Below are positions 44,403 to 56,903 of a stretch of 64,000 nt of DNA, one piece after another. The DNA comes from Hortaea werneckii (taxonomy: Eukaryota > Ascomycota > Dothideomycetes > Mycosphaerellales > Teratosphaeriaceae). A program made the translations under genes and the position numbers. The stretch is from contig JBAOKB010000144.1 of assembly GCA_037044905.1 (NCBI GenBank), positions 496,001 to 560,000 on the forward strand, in the 5' to 3' direction. Position 1 is the first letter of the stretch; each line of letters opens with the position of its first letter. The notes under the pieces are model-generated. The model was not told the DNA's origin. It ran no database searches and saw nothing but the letters and a program-made list of their open reading frames with translations.

Positions 44403-45298
44403 GATGGAGGCTTCGCACTAGGTGTCAAGAAGTGCGAGACTGATAATGACGGTGCGCAGACTCGACGCCAGCAATGAAACAGAACTGCAAATGTGGCAGG
44501 TCAAGCACCAGCGTCAGGTAAGGTAAGTTGGAAGTTATGGATTCGGAGGGTTGTATGCGGCAGTGTTCACCGTTGCTCCTGGACGTCAATGGCATCGGCT
44601 ACTCCCGCCTCCGCTCCTGAGACGAGCATGGGCCCTCCCTTCATGGAAGAGGAAGACGGGATGAAATACTTTTCATCATCAGCCATTATTTAATCCGCTC
44701 TCTTCATCGCGACCATTACCAACGAGCGCGTGTTGTGTACAGTTGTCTCATAGGTATGAAGACTACACGTCGGGAGGGCTATAACCACACTAATCGCAGG
44801 ACACGTTGCTAAAGGAGTGCTACAGATCTCTGTTCCCGGTCAAGCAAGCCTCGTTTAATACTCCGTTAAAGGTGAGCTGATCCCTTTGAACCTCATCTGG
44901 CAAGCATCACAGACTTGCCTTTTGTGCTGGCTTGCTCTCTGAGTGGCACCGTGTCTTGCGTGTCCTGTCCTGGCCGCATCTACGGCTGCAGCTGCATTAG
45001 GAGATGCTGGAAGCTCCACCGCGTCCAATCCATTCTGGCCTCCAAGCCCGATCGGAGCTGGCCCGGAGAGATCCACGTCGGTCATCCGTCGGGTTCTGAG
45101 TCCAGCCCGCCCTCCGAGGACAGCTGGCAGCCTCAGGCTCCAATCAGGCCTAGCGCGCCCAGGACAGGGCCACACTGCCACAGGGACCGCCCGAGTGCAG
45201 GGCAGGGTGACGAAAGAGCCCCGGAAAGACCAGAGCTAACTCATAGTGGGGCAGCCGCTGCCCCTCTCTCAAGAAACTGCCCCTCCTCCGCCAGCAGA
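44403..45298. promoter_or_regulatory. Divergent region, ENT3 and cyclophilin
   Basis: About 900 nt between divergent genes. The open frame that precedes the cyclophilin ATG (from 44915) is not initiated by an ATG near the conserved start and is treated as 5' leader. Confidence 0.45.
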
Positions 45299-46183
45299 AT
45301 GTTTTCCTCTCGCTCAACATCAACAGCTGCCCGATTCCTGTCCAGCAACCCTTCCATTACCGCTTCGCTTCGTAACAAGTCCTTCAACCAGCCAACTTTT
45401 GCACGCTCCTTCCACGCATCATCCGCCAACATGGTCATGAAGGTTTTCTTTGACTGCACCTGGGAGGGCCCCCAGGCTACCGTCGATGCCTCTGGTAAGG
45501 TCACTAGCACCGACAAGGAGATCAAGGGTAAGTTGCGAACATCTTCACATGGACTACCAAAAACTCGGGTAGGGTCTAATGAAATCCAACAGAGCGCTCT
45601 GGCCGCATCAACTTTGAGCTCTTCGACGACGTCGTCCCCAAGACCGCCGAGAACTTCCGTGCGCTCTGCACCGGCGAGAAGGGCTTCGGCTACCAGGGCA
45701 GCAAGTTCCACCGTGTCATCCCGGAGTTCATGCTTCAGGGCGGTGACTTCACCCGCGGCAACGTACGTTCTCACTACGCCCTACTTCTATGTACAATGAT
45801 CAGATGCTGATGGACCACATAGGGCACCGGCGGCAAGTCCATCTACGGCGAGAAATTCGCCGACGAGAACTTCAAGCTCGCCCACAACAAGCCTTTCCTC
45901 CTGTCCATGGCCAACGCCGGCCCGAACACCAACGGCTCGCAGTTCGTAAGTTAAAGCGTGCTCCTATCTGAATCGACTCTTCAACTGACTGTTACCCTTT
46001 CTCCAGTTCGTCACCACCGTCGTGACCTCCTGGTTGGACGGCCGCCACGTTGTCTTCGGCCAGGTCGTGCCTGGTGACACCGCCTCTATGGGCGTTGTCA
46101 AGTCTATCGAGCTCTGTGGCTCCAGCAGCGGCGGCATCAAGTACAAGAACTCGCCCATGATCGCCAAGAGTGGTGCCGAGTAA
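45299..46183 (+). CDS. CPR1: Cyclophilin A-type peptidyl-prolyl isomerase with two in-frame starts (mitochondrial and cytosolic)
   Basis: Exons 45299-45527, 45593-45762, 45823-45945 and 46007-46183; introns of 60-65 nt; 232 aa. The core has the full cyclophilin set: the catalytic Arg block FHRVIPEFMLQGGDFTRGNG, then GEKFADENFKLAHNKPFLLS, MANAGPNTNGSQFFVTT, and WLDGRHVVFGQVV. From the first ATG the leader (MFSSRSTSTAARFLSSNPS) is Arg/Ser-rich without acids, a mitochondrial presequence. An internal ATG at 45431 (MVMKVFFDCTWEG) gives a normal cytosolic form of 188 aa. In Neurospora one cyclophilin gene likewise supplies both compartments, and the product mediates cyclosporin A sensitivity. The dual use here is inference. 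Confidence 0.94.
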
Positions 46184-47016
46184 GGGACAAAAGCGCATTC
46201 GAGAAGAGCCGTATGTTTGGCATCGTGAAGAATGGCAGGGCAGCATGGGCACAGGAAGGCTGATGTCCAGCGATGGGCACTCACGCCGACCGCTAGCTGT
46301 CAGGCTTATTCGAAAAGTAGCATGTAGCATGGCGTTTCACGAAGCATTAGTCCCACGGTCGTCCATCATGCGCGCCCAGAAATTGTGAAACTTGTGATGC
46401 TCGTTCAAATGCCTTCTCTGCCTCCCAATGTCGGGCTCGTTGTGAAACCTAGCGGGCCGCCCGTGCGAACACGAAGCAGCACCATGACAAGTAAGCGCCG
46501 CTCACGTGCGAAACGTTCCGCTCCGTTCGAGAGTTGCCGCCTTCCCTCGTGATCCAAAAAGCATTCATTGTATCGTGGTGATATTTTAACATAAGGCCGA
46601 CCTGAGTCCCACTCGCGGGCTAAACGCCACTTTTTGTGAAGCCTCTTTGGCAATCGGCCGGGGCAACACACCCCCACTTCGCCTCTCCAAACATAGAGCC
46701 GGGAGCGGCCGCGACCGTGCGGGTTGCCCGCTACCCTGCATACATCGCGCGAACTCTAACCATTCCCATTGAATACGCGAGCCTGAACAGGCGGCTGATA
46801 TCCTGACAGAACAATCTTCTGGAAACCTTCGAACGCGAACCTCTTGTCTTCTCACGCTGGACCGTGAGCGGACATGACAACTTCGTATTCAGTCAAGTGA
46901 TCGGGACCAGCCTGTACGACGCGTCACCCACCTGCAGTTAGCAATCGAAACTTTGGATCTTCTGGCACCTAATTCCACACCGAGTACTCGACCACTGCAA
47001 CGAAGGACTCGGCAAG
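46184..47016. other. Intergenic region
   Basis: 830 nt: cyclophilin 3' flank and promoter of the next gene. Minus-strand open frames 46405-46677 and 46586-46855 show no family features. Confidence 0.4.
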
Positions 47017-50000
47017 ATGTCCGAAGAGACCGAAGCAAAGAGCAAGAAATGGAAAAGCAAATGGGCCAAAGTGCTAGAGAAGAAAGATGCTCTGCAATCA
47101 CGACACGATAACATAAAGCACGACAATAATGTAGGCACCGGTTTCGACGAGAATGTGGTCGACTTTCTCAAGCCTTCGACTGAAGCAAGCGCGGCGAAGC
47201 CGAAGCTGAATCTTGCAGTTGCGCAGCGCTGGCCGGATGCGCAACAGGTCAAGAATGCACACGAGCAGCCCATGCCGGTAGGGGGTCGGTTCGTGTATAG
47301 GTTGCCAAGGAAAGCGGGAGGGTTGAGCGTGGGCTTCGTCAAGACGGTGCCTGAGATAATTGGAGAGGGAGGCGACGAGTCCGAGGAACCTGTTGCTGAG
47401 ATATCGAGGCGGAAGTCAGCACGGCCAAGATCAGTATCGGCTCGCCAGCCTCGTGCACCTGAGGAGGCGATTCCATGGGCTAGCAGGCAACAGCTGGAAC
47501 AGCGAGATGTTCAGACCACACAGGCTGTGGGAGCTGGCACGTCTTTCGACAATTTCAGACCAGCGCCAATGCGGCGCGTTCAGACTAGCCACGACGAGCT
47601 CTCTCCACCTCTGCAAAGAAAAGTCGCTTCACCACCTCTACGAGAGCCAAGCCCACCAAAGCCCATTCTGAACCGCGTGCCCACGGGACTCAGTTCGCAG
47701 GACGAGACGAGTCCTAGTCCACCCGAAGATGTCCAACCAGCGATACCCGCTCCGCGCCCACCAGCTGCCTCGAGCGAGCACCCGGGTACCCGGGCAGAAC
47801 AGCGTTCTGACTCTGCCAGAGGCACTCTGTCGCCTAGTCCGATTGCAGCCAAAGCTCCCACCGTCCGGAAGCAGCGAGACATGCAGGCCAATGAGGGCAT
47901 GACCCTGAGGAGGGCTAGCGCTCTGTACATGACAGAGGAACAGGACACAAGCATTTCAGGAGACGCTGACGTTGGCTTTCATCCTTCACCTCACTTCTAC
48001 AATGCACTTTCAGACATAGACGCGTCTGGCAACACACCGAGCGTCTCAGTCCCGAATATTTCCTTGGGGGAGGCCAATGATGAGCCGTACAGCGCAGTGT
48101 CGCCTGCAAGTCCAAGCCCGTTTGCCGACCCCAAATACACCAAGCGACGTTCTGGTGAGCAGGTGCCAGTCATGGCGCCTCCGAGTCAACGGCCAGCAGA
48201 GAGCGCCACGCCACCAGTGAGGCAACCTCATGCACCGTACCAACCAAGTTACATGCGCAGTGCTCAACAACCACAGGTTACTAGGACAAGGCCCTCAATC
48301 GAGCAGCCCAGCTACATGCGCTTCGTGCAGCATGACCAGGCTATTTCACAGGATGTCCATCTGCAAGACTCTAGCCCTGCACTGTCGTCGCGGACCCCGC
48401 GAGCGGCTCAGGCGCAGCCACCTCTTGATCAGTCTTTTGGCCCCGCGCAACCAGATTGGCAAAGTTTACCAATGCAAAAGCAAGGAGAATTTGACGATCA
48501 GACTAGCGATCTCCATCGACCGTCTAATGACAGTTCATCTAGATCATTAGCCGAGCAAGCTTGCAGTGGCCCTGCTGTAGCGAATCTTGCCTCAAATTCA
48601 TTCGAAGAAAGAAAGACCACGCCACTACTTGAGCAAGCGAGCTATCTGAGGGAACGAAGAGATTCAGACGCTAGCAGTGATGCGTCGTCGGTAGACAAGC
48701 CGGACTCATTCCAACTTTCCTCACCTTTGTATGGCGTCGACCTCTCGCTTGGGAATCCGCAAGCCAGTTTCTCTCGAAATGTGACAGCTCAAGATCCGCC
48801 ACCCAGCTTATCGCTGCAAGCTCAGTCGAAGCCTAATCAAGGCGCTGGCGGCGATGCGAACCACGGCCCTATACCTGTTCCTGCACGGTCGCCTCTGCGA
48901 GACCGGTCAAACCACTTCCAATCTCCCGTCGGGAGTGAGAAATCATCTCACGATCAACCGAACATGCCGAACAGCACCAATTCATACTTTCCACCAACTT
49001 CGAGTAGCGGAAATTCGCGGAGTAGATCACGAGAAGAGCCTTCTCTGCTAAGCCCCAGTCAGACGAAGCCAGGTCCTCAGCGCAATGCCGGGCTTCGCAA
49101 ACAGTCCACTGAGCCACACTCCCAAAGCCCTGGTGGTTCTCTTTTGACGCCTACGTCGGCGAGTAACAATGCGCCTTCCGCACCATCTCCTTACTCACGT
49201 GGTCCCAGCCCTGCGGACTACTTCTCAGCAGCTAAAGCACCTCCTCTGCATCCAGGTACTCCTTCGAAGTCACCTGGTGCCGTGTTGCGACAAGAAGAAG
49301 CGCCTCGGTCGGGCTCTGCCGCTTCCACTCGCTCTGCGTACCGACCAGTGCCTTCGCCATCACCGGTGAACGGGCCGTCTGACCCTGGTGGAGAACTTGC
49401 CCTCTCTGATTTCGCCGGTCGAGTTGCACACATGAGTGGGGTCTTCCGACTGACCGCTGAAAAGGAGCGACCAGCGGACACATGCGCACCTGAAGACTTC
49501 CTACGAACTGCGACCTGGTGGTATTCCATAGGCAAGGCTGGACTCGAAACTTTGTTACAACGACAGTATCGTCACCCCGAAGATCAAAGGGAGCTCCTCA
49601 TGCAGCCTCATGTTGATCTTGCAAAGGCCTGGTGGTTACTTTCGGACCGGCTGGAGTCATTTGACGTTACAGACAGCGCGACTCCGCAAAGTGCACTTGC
49701 TACATCGCCAGAGGACAGGGCTCTACAGCAAGCTGTGACGGTACTCAAACAACGATTCATGGGTCTTTGTGCCTCGATGGCAAAAAGTAGTCTCATGCCG
49801 CCACATCAGTCGCTCATACAGGGCCAAGACACTACGATATGGTTGACCTATCCACAATTCGCCCCTGATGCCACTGCTGTCCTGAGCGGTAACAAGGGGA
49901 CCTCCCTGCCAACTGGCTCTTCGGCGCCGGCTATCCCACCAGTCGAAGCTTTACCTCTTGGAGACACGCGTGAATTCTTTAACTATGCTCGTTCGCTCGT

Positions 50001-51746
50001 CAGCGTTGCCTTGAACACAGACGAAGCGGAAACTGATCGCGTCACCTTGCCTTGCATGTTGACTGTGTTACGTGGTCGTCGCGACTACCAGCCAAGCATT
50101 GTCATTGCAAGCCAGAATGACCTGATCAACATAAAGGTCGGACCGAAACAATCAGACTCCAAAACCCTTACCTGGCACGATGTTTCTTGGAAGGCTAGCT
50201 CGTGCGGCATGGTGATTCACCTACCACGGGGCTTTGATCTTTCAGTTCGCATGCATGGGAACGACTTTCGAACTGCGTGGAATGTTGTCCAGTACGCTAA
50301 GAAGGTCGAGCATAGTATGCGGCCTGAAGCCGGTGAGAGGCTTGTGCATGAAGTGCGTCTTGCCGAATTACAGTACATCGGCTCTTCTGGGTCTACGCCG
50401 TTCCCGCAGGACAAGGTCAAGTCCTGTAGTGCAATGGTATTTGAACGACATGAGGAGTACCGGGATGGTAACGGTCTACGAAGCCTACACCGTGGTTTTC
50501 GGCTCTTGCTCGTCACCGATCCAAGCCATAAATCGCTTAGCTGTGTCAGCCATGAGCTTTACAAGCAAGACCCGTTGTACTTTGAGATGCTGACGGACGC
50601 CGCTGCAAATGGTACTACGGCAATGGTGATTCGAGTGAAGGAGGAGCAAAGGCAGTGCAGGATGCTGCTTGTATTTCCAAACGCAGCGAGTCGCTCGAGT
50701 CTCTACGACGTTCTAAACGGGCTTAGTATTGGTCAGGATGAATGCATCGTTGGCAAGATGGCAGTCACTAGCGTCGATATACGAGCAGCACTGCAAGGGG
50801 ATGGCGTTTCAAGCCGCGGTCTAGGGCAACAGAACTTGCAATGGCAAAAGCTTGGCGTCACCAACCTTCGCCCTACCAGCATTGACAGCCGCATTCCAAC
50901 CACGGTTGAGTCTGACCATTTGCGAATAATAGCCCGGCACACCACAGGTTGCGTGACGGATCGCGTCAACTTAGGCAAAGGCGAGCTGCAACTCCGCCTA
51001 GCTACTGCTGAGACCTTGGTTCCAGTGTTGCAGATTCTGCGTGAGCCGCAAGAGGATATCACAGCTTCTGTCGATGAGCGACACGCTCGCCCGGAAGTTG
51101 TAGATGCCACGACCGACCTCCTACGGACCTGCAGAAGTCAGGCTACAATTCGCGAGTTCAGATTCGCTTCTCTTCCTGATCTGCATAGCTTTCAAGCGGC
51201 CGTCACAGGATTTACAGTGCTTTACGATGGGATAGCAGCCAGCTTCGGCATCTCTAGACGCATGATGGTCGTCCCAATCCATCACAAATGGCAAGCCGCC
51301 AATGTCCGTCTGCAGCTCGTGCAAGCAGGAAATGTCACGCGGGTCCTTGCTTTCATGGAGGACTTCACCCACGCGGATGCTCTCTGCTTCCAGATCAAAT
51401 CTTCAGATAATTTCGAGGCTGGGAAAGGAGACAGCAAGGGCAAGAAGTGGACGGTGAAAATGGTGGATGCCAAGTTCAGCTTGCCTAGGCGCGAGAAAGG
51501 CGAAGTTGATCCTGAGCAGAAGATTCGAAGGAGATTTGTCAATCTTGAGGGGCTCGAGTATGCAGAAGAGCACGATGACATTACCGTCTCCTTCGACACC
51601 GAACAAGGTACGTCTTATCGTTTTATCGGGGAAGGGGAAATCGTGGTTGCGATTGCTAACAAGTTACAGAACGCGACAGATTTGCTCAGGCACTGCCAGC
51701 ATCTACCACGGTAGGGCGCGGAATTACACTCAAGCGAAGGATATGA
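47017..51746 (+). CDS. Large uncharacterised fungal protein (1555 aa)
   Basis: Exon 1 is 47017-51607 and exon 2 is 51670-51746. The 62-nt intron has a GTACGT donor, a GCTAAC branch and a TTACAG acceptor; reading through it would give a different tail and stop at 51714. Spliced, the C-terminus is ERDRFAQALPASTTVGRGIT and a few basic residues. The first ~50 residues are a Lys-rich helix (KSKKWKSKWAKVLEKKDALQ). Residues ~100-800 are Ser/Pro/Gln-rich and disordered, with repeated QPSYMR motifs (about 408-438) and SP sites suggesting phosphorylation. From ~800 the sequence is folded-looking with regular beta/alpha character (DFAGRVAHMSGVFRLTAEKE; TATWWYSIGKAGLETLLQRQ). I do not recognise a named family. 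It could be a cortical or scaffold protein, which is speculation. Confidence 0.85.
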
Positions 51747-52042
51747 TCAATTGTTTCCATGACGATACCCAGATTCTGTTAGCATCGCGTTTCAGCGTTC
51801 GAAATCAATGCTGTACTCATATCGGCTGCACTTACTCATACGGGCAGGTGGGTAGCCTCACGCCCTACCGTAAGAGCCGCACGTGGGGTAACGGAGATAC
51901 CCCTCGCTACTTGGCATCCATTACAAGGCCCAAGACAGCGAGATGCAGTACAGATCATCAATCAGAAGATAATACATCAACCGCACGTTGCACTTCTCAT
52001 CCCTAGTCTTTTGCGCCTGTAGAGAACACACGCATTGTGGTA

Positions 52043-53344
52043 ATGGCTGAGGCTAACGGCAATCCAAATACGGCGGAGCTCACAGTTCCCCAGCCGCCAG
52101 GAACTCCACGCAACTCCATCGCAACCAGAAGCGTGCACGCGGATGATCCGATCAACTCTTACACTGACGTCGCACCCGCCTTGCATGTCTCCTCGACTTT
52201 CCGCTATCCCCATGATCCCGACCAACTTCACCCGACCGACGATCTAGACATTCCGGATCGAGAGCCGGGCACAGCGATAGCAGCCGACTCACACATCTAC
52301 TCCCGCCTCACGGCACCGAACAGCTCACGCCTTGAGCTCCTCCTCACGTCCTTGATTGGCGCTCCATGCCTCACATATACTTCCGGGCTCGCGGCCTTCC
52401 ACGCATTGCTGGTCTACGTCAATCCGAAGGTCGTCGCCATTGGAGCTGGATACCACGGCTGCCATGGCGTGCTGGACATCTACAAGAAGTTGACCAAGTG
52501 CAAAGTCGTCGATCTGTTCGATGAGAAGAGCTGGGACGAGGCAGGGTTAGGGAAGGGCGATATGGTCCATCTTGAGACTCCGGTCAACCCCACGGGTAAG
52601 GCCTACAATATTCAGTACTATGCCGAGCAGGCGCACAAGAGAGGAGCGGTCCTGACTATCGACTCCACATTTGCTCCGCCGCCGTTGCAAGACCCGTTCA
52701 AGTGGGGTGCGGACTATGTTATGCATTCTGGCACGAAGTACATCGGGGGCCATTCAGATATGCTGTGCGGTGTGATTGCTATCGGCAAGAACAGAGAAGG
52801 CTGGGAGAAGGACTACTGGACAATGTTTGGCGAACGGTTGCATCTCGGGGCGGTGATGGGCAGCATGGAGGGCTGGCTGGGCGTGAGGAGCCTCCGCACA
52901 TTCGAGCTGAGAGTTGCACGACAGAGTCAGAACGCAGACAAACTCGTTGCGTTCCTGGATGGTTGTCTGAATGGGTCGGAGAAGGGCGAAGCAGCTGAAG
53001 CGGTCAAAGCTGTCGTGGCTAAAGTCGACCATGCTTCGCTGCAAGCTTCAGAGATGGGCTGGCTGAAGAAGCAGATGCCCAATGGTTTTGGACCAGTCTT
53101 CAGCATCGATCTGAAGAACGGCACGCAAGCCCGCAGACTGCCTAGCAAACTGAGCCTCTTCCACCACGCTACCAGTCTCGGCGGTGTAGAAAGCCTTATC
53201 GAGTGGCGCCGGATGAGCGACAACACCGTTGCCGACACCTTGTGCCGCGTCAGCGTCGGCGTCGAAGCCTGGGAGGATCTTCGAGACGACCTGGTTCATG
53301 GGTGTATGGAGCTTGCCAAGGAAACTGAGCTGAACATGTCGTAG
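52043..53344 (+). CDS. Cys/Met-metabolism PLP-dependent enzyme (cystathionine gamma-synthase/beta-lyase type)
   Basis: Intronless, 433 aa from the ATG at 52043. It belongs to the fold-type I trans-sulfuration family. Visible marks are the GHYS-like SHIYSRLTAPNSSRLELLL region, ALHVSSTFRYPH, a substrate loop YTSGLAAFHALLVYV, the phosphate-site Tyr in GAGYHGCHGV, and HLETPVNPTGKAYNI. The PLP aspartate is in LTIDSTFAPPPLQDP and the Schiff-base Lys232 in MHSGTKYIGGHSDML. The extended N-terminus and overall style recall the yeast YHR112C group, whose physiological role is unclear. Whether it makes or cleaves cystathionine cannot be told from motifs alone. Confidence 0.9.
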   Translation: MAEANGNPNTAELTVPQPPGTPRNSIATRSVHADDPINSYTDVAPALHVSSTFRYPHDPDQLHPTDDLDIPDREPGTAIAADSHIYSRLTAPNSSRLELLLTSLIGAPCLTYTSGLAAFHALLVYVNPKVVAIGAGYHGCHGVLDIYKKLTKCKVVDLFDEKSWDEAGLGKGDMVHLETPVNPTGKAYNIQYYAEQAHKRGAVLTIDSTFAPPPLQDPFKWGADYVMHSGTKYIGGHSDMLCGVIAIGKNREGWEKDYWTMFGERLHLGAVMGSMEGWLGVRSLRTFELRVARQSQNADKLVAFLDGCLNGSEKGEAAEAVKAVVAKVDHASLQASEMGWLKKQMPNGFGPVFSIDLKNGTQARRLPSKLSLFHHATSLGGVESLIEWRRMSDNTVADTLCRVSVGVEAWEDLRDDLVHGCMELAKETELNMS

Positions 53345-54476
53345 ATAAGGCGGCGCTTCATAGATGATAGAGATTGACGATCTAACGTATTTGCCTCCAA
53401 CCTGACAGCGTCTCTAACACGTCCACCGCGGAACTTGGTATGTTGTCGTACGGACGGCGCATGCGGCTCCAGCTTCTGCCAAAGACCAAGATGAATGTGC
53501 ATTTGATGTATGAGGTCAGAATCTTCCTATAGTCTTCCGCCTCAGTGTTCACGAATTTGTGAAAAGATCAAAGATATTCTTCGTTGGAGCAGGGCGTTGC
53601 GTTCAACGAAACCCGCTTTATCACATGGATATGTTCCACCTGGAAACTGGAAGTACTCGCACGGAAGATTGCAGACCCATGGAAGGCTTCCCCTTACGAA
53701 ATTTGCGGACAACTGCAGGGGAGGTTTTAGACATTCCGTGTATTGCAGACAGGCGATCTTAGACTCTTTGAGAAGTGAAGGGATAGAAGGAAGAACAGAT
53801 CGCAGGAACTGTGAGAGAGACAGATCGACGTTCACCTCTGTTATTGTGGTTGGCTGTAATTGCATGTGATTCTGAAGTCGAACCAAGGAAAGGACACATC
53901 AATTAGAACGACGTAAGTGCCCCTTACATACGTAGGTACTGAGACAACTTGCATTCCTATCTCGAGTCATTATTTCGCATGGTCAAAAGAAAGGACCTCG
54001 ACTTGGATAGCTCTAGATGATTCAATGCAGCGTTTGGTGGTACTGTTAGGGGAGAGCCCCTAACACGACATCGACGTCTGTCTCGTGCAGTGATGTGTAC
54101 AACTCGGTTCCACGGGATGTGGAAGATGCACTGGATCTGCATTTACCGTCACAGAGATTGGTTCAGGACGTGCGATAGAACCTGGAAAGATCCAAGGATC
54201 CATCCATGATACCAACCTTGGTAAGGTACCTACAAGAGGTGTAAGGCTGCCTCAGGTTGGCATAGTGTGGGGAGCTGTCCGGCTGCTCGAGGTTGCTCAG
54301 TCCGTGCGGCTGCGATTCTGGAAGCTTCACTGATCAGACGAAACATACAAACGTCGTTGACGGTCTCTTTGCCGCAATCACTTTAGCTATCGACTTACTT
54401 CTGAACGATTGCGCTCTAAGTGTACAGTGACAACAGACTCTACGTCATCTGATTGTTTCTGCAACCTACTACAGCC
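53345..54476. promoter_or_regulatory. Intergenic region with STI1 promoter
   Basis: 1.1 kb. Minus-strand open frame 53542-53886 and its plus-strand mirror 53510-53869 are not supported. The last ~150 nt should hold the STI1 5' UTR; no perfect heat-shock element array was identified by eye. Confidence 0.4.
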
Positions 54477-56355
54477 ATGGCCGACGCACTCAAGGCGGAA
54501 GGCAACAAGCTGTTCGCAGCCAAAGACTTCAATGGCGCTGCAGAGAAATTTAGCCAAGCGATCGAAGCCGAGCCGACGAACCACGTCCTCTACTCCAACC
54601 GGTCAGGCGCCTATGCCTCACTCAAGCAGTTCGACAAGGCCCTCGAAGATGCGAATAAGACGACCGAGCTCAAGGCGGACTGGGCCAAGGGCTGGGGAAG
54701 GAAAGGTGCAGCATTGCACGGCACAGGCGACCTCGTGAGTGCCGTGGATGCTTTTGAGCACGCGCTGAAACTAGATCCGAGCAACGCTCAAGCAAAGTCC
54801 GGACTCGACTCTGTACGACGAGCCATTGACGCCGAGGCAAAGGCAGATGGCCTTGCTGGTGACCCTTCAGGTGGACTTGGCAGCATGTTCAACGACCCTC
54901 AAATGATCCAGAAGCTCGCAGCGAACCCGAAGACAGCCGGTTATCTGGGTGACTCTCAATTTATGCAGAAGCTGCAGAGCTTGAAGAACAACCCCAACGC
55001 TATGAGCCAGGAAATGATGGGCGATCCTCGTTTCTTGCAGGTTATGAGTGTGCTGTTGGGCATTGACATGCAGATGGGCGCGACGGATGACGCGGATAGG
55101 GATGCTCAAAAATTCAGAGAGCAGAATGACAAAGAGGAAGACGTGCCGATGCCCGACTCAAGGCCGAAGGAGGAGCCAAAGAAGGCACCTGAGCCCGAGC
55201 CAGAACCCGAGCCGGAGGACGAAGAGAGCATTGCGAAGAAGAAGGCGAAGGAAGAGGCAGACAAAGAGAAGGCCGAGGGTACCGCGTGCTACAAGAAGCG
55301 ACAGTTTGACGAGGCCATCTCGCATTACACGAAGGCATGGGAGACTCACAAGGACATCACGTACCTCACAAATCGCTCTGCAGCAAATTTTGAGAAGGGT
55401 GACTACCAAGCATGTCTGGAGGATTGCAAGCAGGCTATTGAGCACGGCCGTGAGGTGCTTGCTGACTTCAAGCTGATCGCTAAGGCGTTCGGTCGTATGG
55501 GATCCGCATACGAGAAGATGAATGACCTCACCAATGCTGTCGAGTACTACCAGCGCTCTCTGACCGAGCACCGTACACCAGATATCCTGACCAAGCTGCG
55601 CGCTGCAGAAAAGGCGAAGATTACGGCTGAGAAGAATGCCTACATCGACCCACAGAAGGCAGAGGAGGCCCGCGAGCTCGGCAATCAGAAGTTCAAGGAT
55701 GCAGACTGGCCGGCGGCTTTCGATGCTTACTCTGAAATGGTCAAGCGCGCACCAGAGGACCCAAGAGGATACAGCAACCGTGCGGCATGCTTGATTAAGC
55801 TTCTGACTTTCCCGGGTGCTGTGGCAGATTGCGACGAGGCCATCAAGAGAGACGTGAGTGCACTCCCCTGCAAACACACAAAGCGAAGAACATGCTGACA
55901 CTTAAACAGCCCGACTTCATCCGTGCATACCTGAGGAAGGCACAGGCGCTCCACGCCATGAAGGAGTTCAACAAGTGTATTGACGTCTGCAGCGAGGCCA
56001 TGGCCCACGACAAGGAGGGCAAGAACACCCGTGAGATTGAGGCTCAGAGCCAGAAGGCACTTCAAGCGCAATATGAGGCGCGCGAGGGCGAGACCGACGA
56101 GCAGGCTCAGGAGCGTATCCAGCGCGACCCGGACATCATGGCCATCCTGCAAGACCCGGTCATGCAGAGCATTTTGCAGCAGGCCAAGAGTGATCCAAAG
56201 GTATGTTTTCAAGTCTCTCGATCCATGAGTTCCTTAGTTTACCACGTCGCTAACCTCTTGTTTCGCAGGCACTGCAAGAGCACATGAAGGACGCAGGTGT
56301 CCGCAGCAAGATCCAGAAGCTGATGGCTGCCGGTGTCATCAGGATGGGAAGATAA
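54477..56355 (+). CDS. STI1: Hsp70/Hsp90 co-chaperone Sti1/Hop
   Basis: Exons 54477-55853, 55910-56200 and 56269-56355, all phase 0; introns 56 and 68 nt with CTGAC and CTAAC branches; 584 aa (yeast 589). TPR1 (residues ~1-110: ALKAEGNKLFAAKDFNGAAE, then LYSNRSGAYASLKQFDKALE) binds the Hsp70 tail. DP1 follows (~140-190: MFNDPQMIQKLAANPKTAGY), then an acidic/Pro linker (EPEPEPEPEDEE), TPR2A (~255-375), which binds Hsp90 MEEVD, TPR2B (~395-505), and DP2 (~530-584: IQRDPDIMAILQDPVMQSIL). All five modules are in the standard order. Confidence 0.97.
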
Positions 56356-56903
56356 GATCGTCGCCACGTGAAGTACCGGACTAGGAATACCTTGTATCTG
56401 TACTTGTTCGCCCGAGTGTCCTGGTTATCATCCCTCCATTACCCTGGGAAACGACCAAACCCAGTTCTGTCATGAAAGGAATGATGAATCAAAGTTCTGT
56501 TAGCTTGCAGCAACGTGCTGCGCGTGTGTCTGATAGCATAGCGAGTTTGCAGTAAAGCATCTTCAATTTTATGTAAATGCCTCGAAACGTTCACACGTGA
56601 ATCAATATCAAATTCTCTGTAGTTCACATTTCAAATCCATGTACCAATGGAAAAAATCGGGACTTGCCGGTCCGGCAACTACGCGCCACCTCGACATTTG
56701 GTCAAGCGAGGATATAATTTTGACAATTATACTATAGATACTGCAAAGAAGGAAGCGAAGGTGTCGGTAAATACCAATTCCAAGACCCGTCGAATTTGGC
56801 GAGCAAGCTTTTCACAGACTGGACCCGCTGCGCTACAGAAGAAGTGTTCCAAGCCCCTCCCCGCGCCTTCCTTTCCTGGAGAAAGACCGCCACCAGCACC
56901 ACA
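56356..56903. promoter_or_regulatory. STI1 3' flank and FolB-gene promoter
   Basis: 550 nt between two plus-strand genes. The open frame extends upstream of the FolB ATG to a TTG, but ATG 56904 is the first proper start. Confidence 0.4.

Noticed and set aside
53510..53886. Open frames on both strands downstream of the PLP enzyme
   Set aside because: Mirror-image frames in a gene-free stretch without family motifs, splice sites or conserved start context.
55158..55901. 247-aa Leu/Cys-rich open frame antisense to STI1
   Set aside because: Shadow of Lys/Glu-rich STI1 codons.
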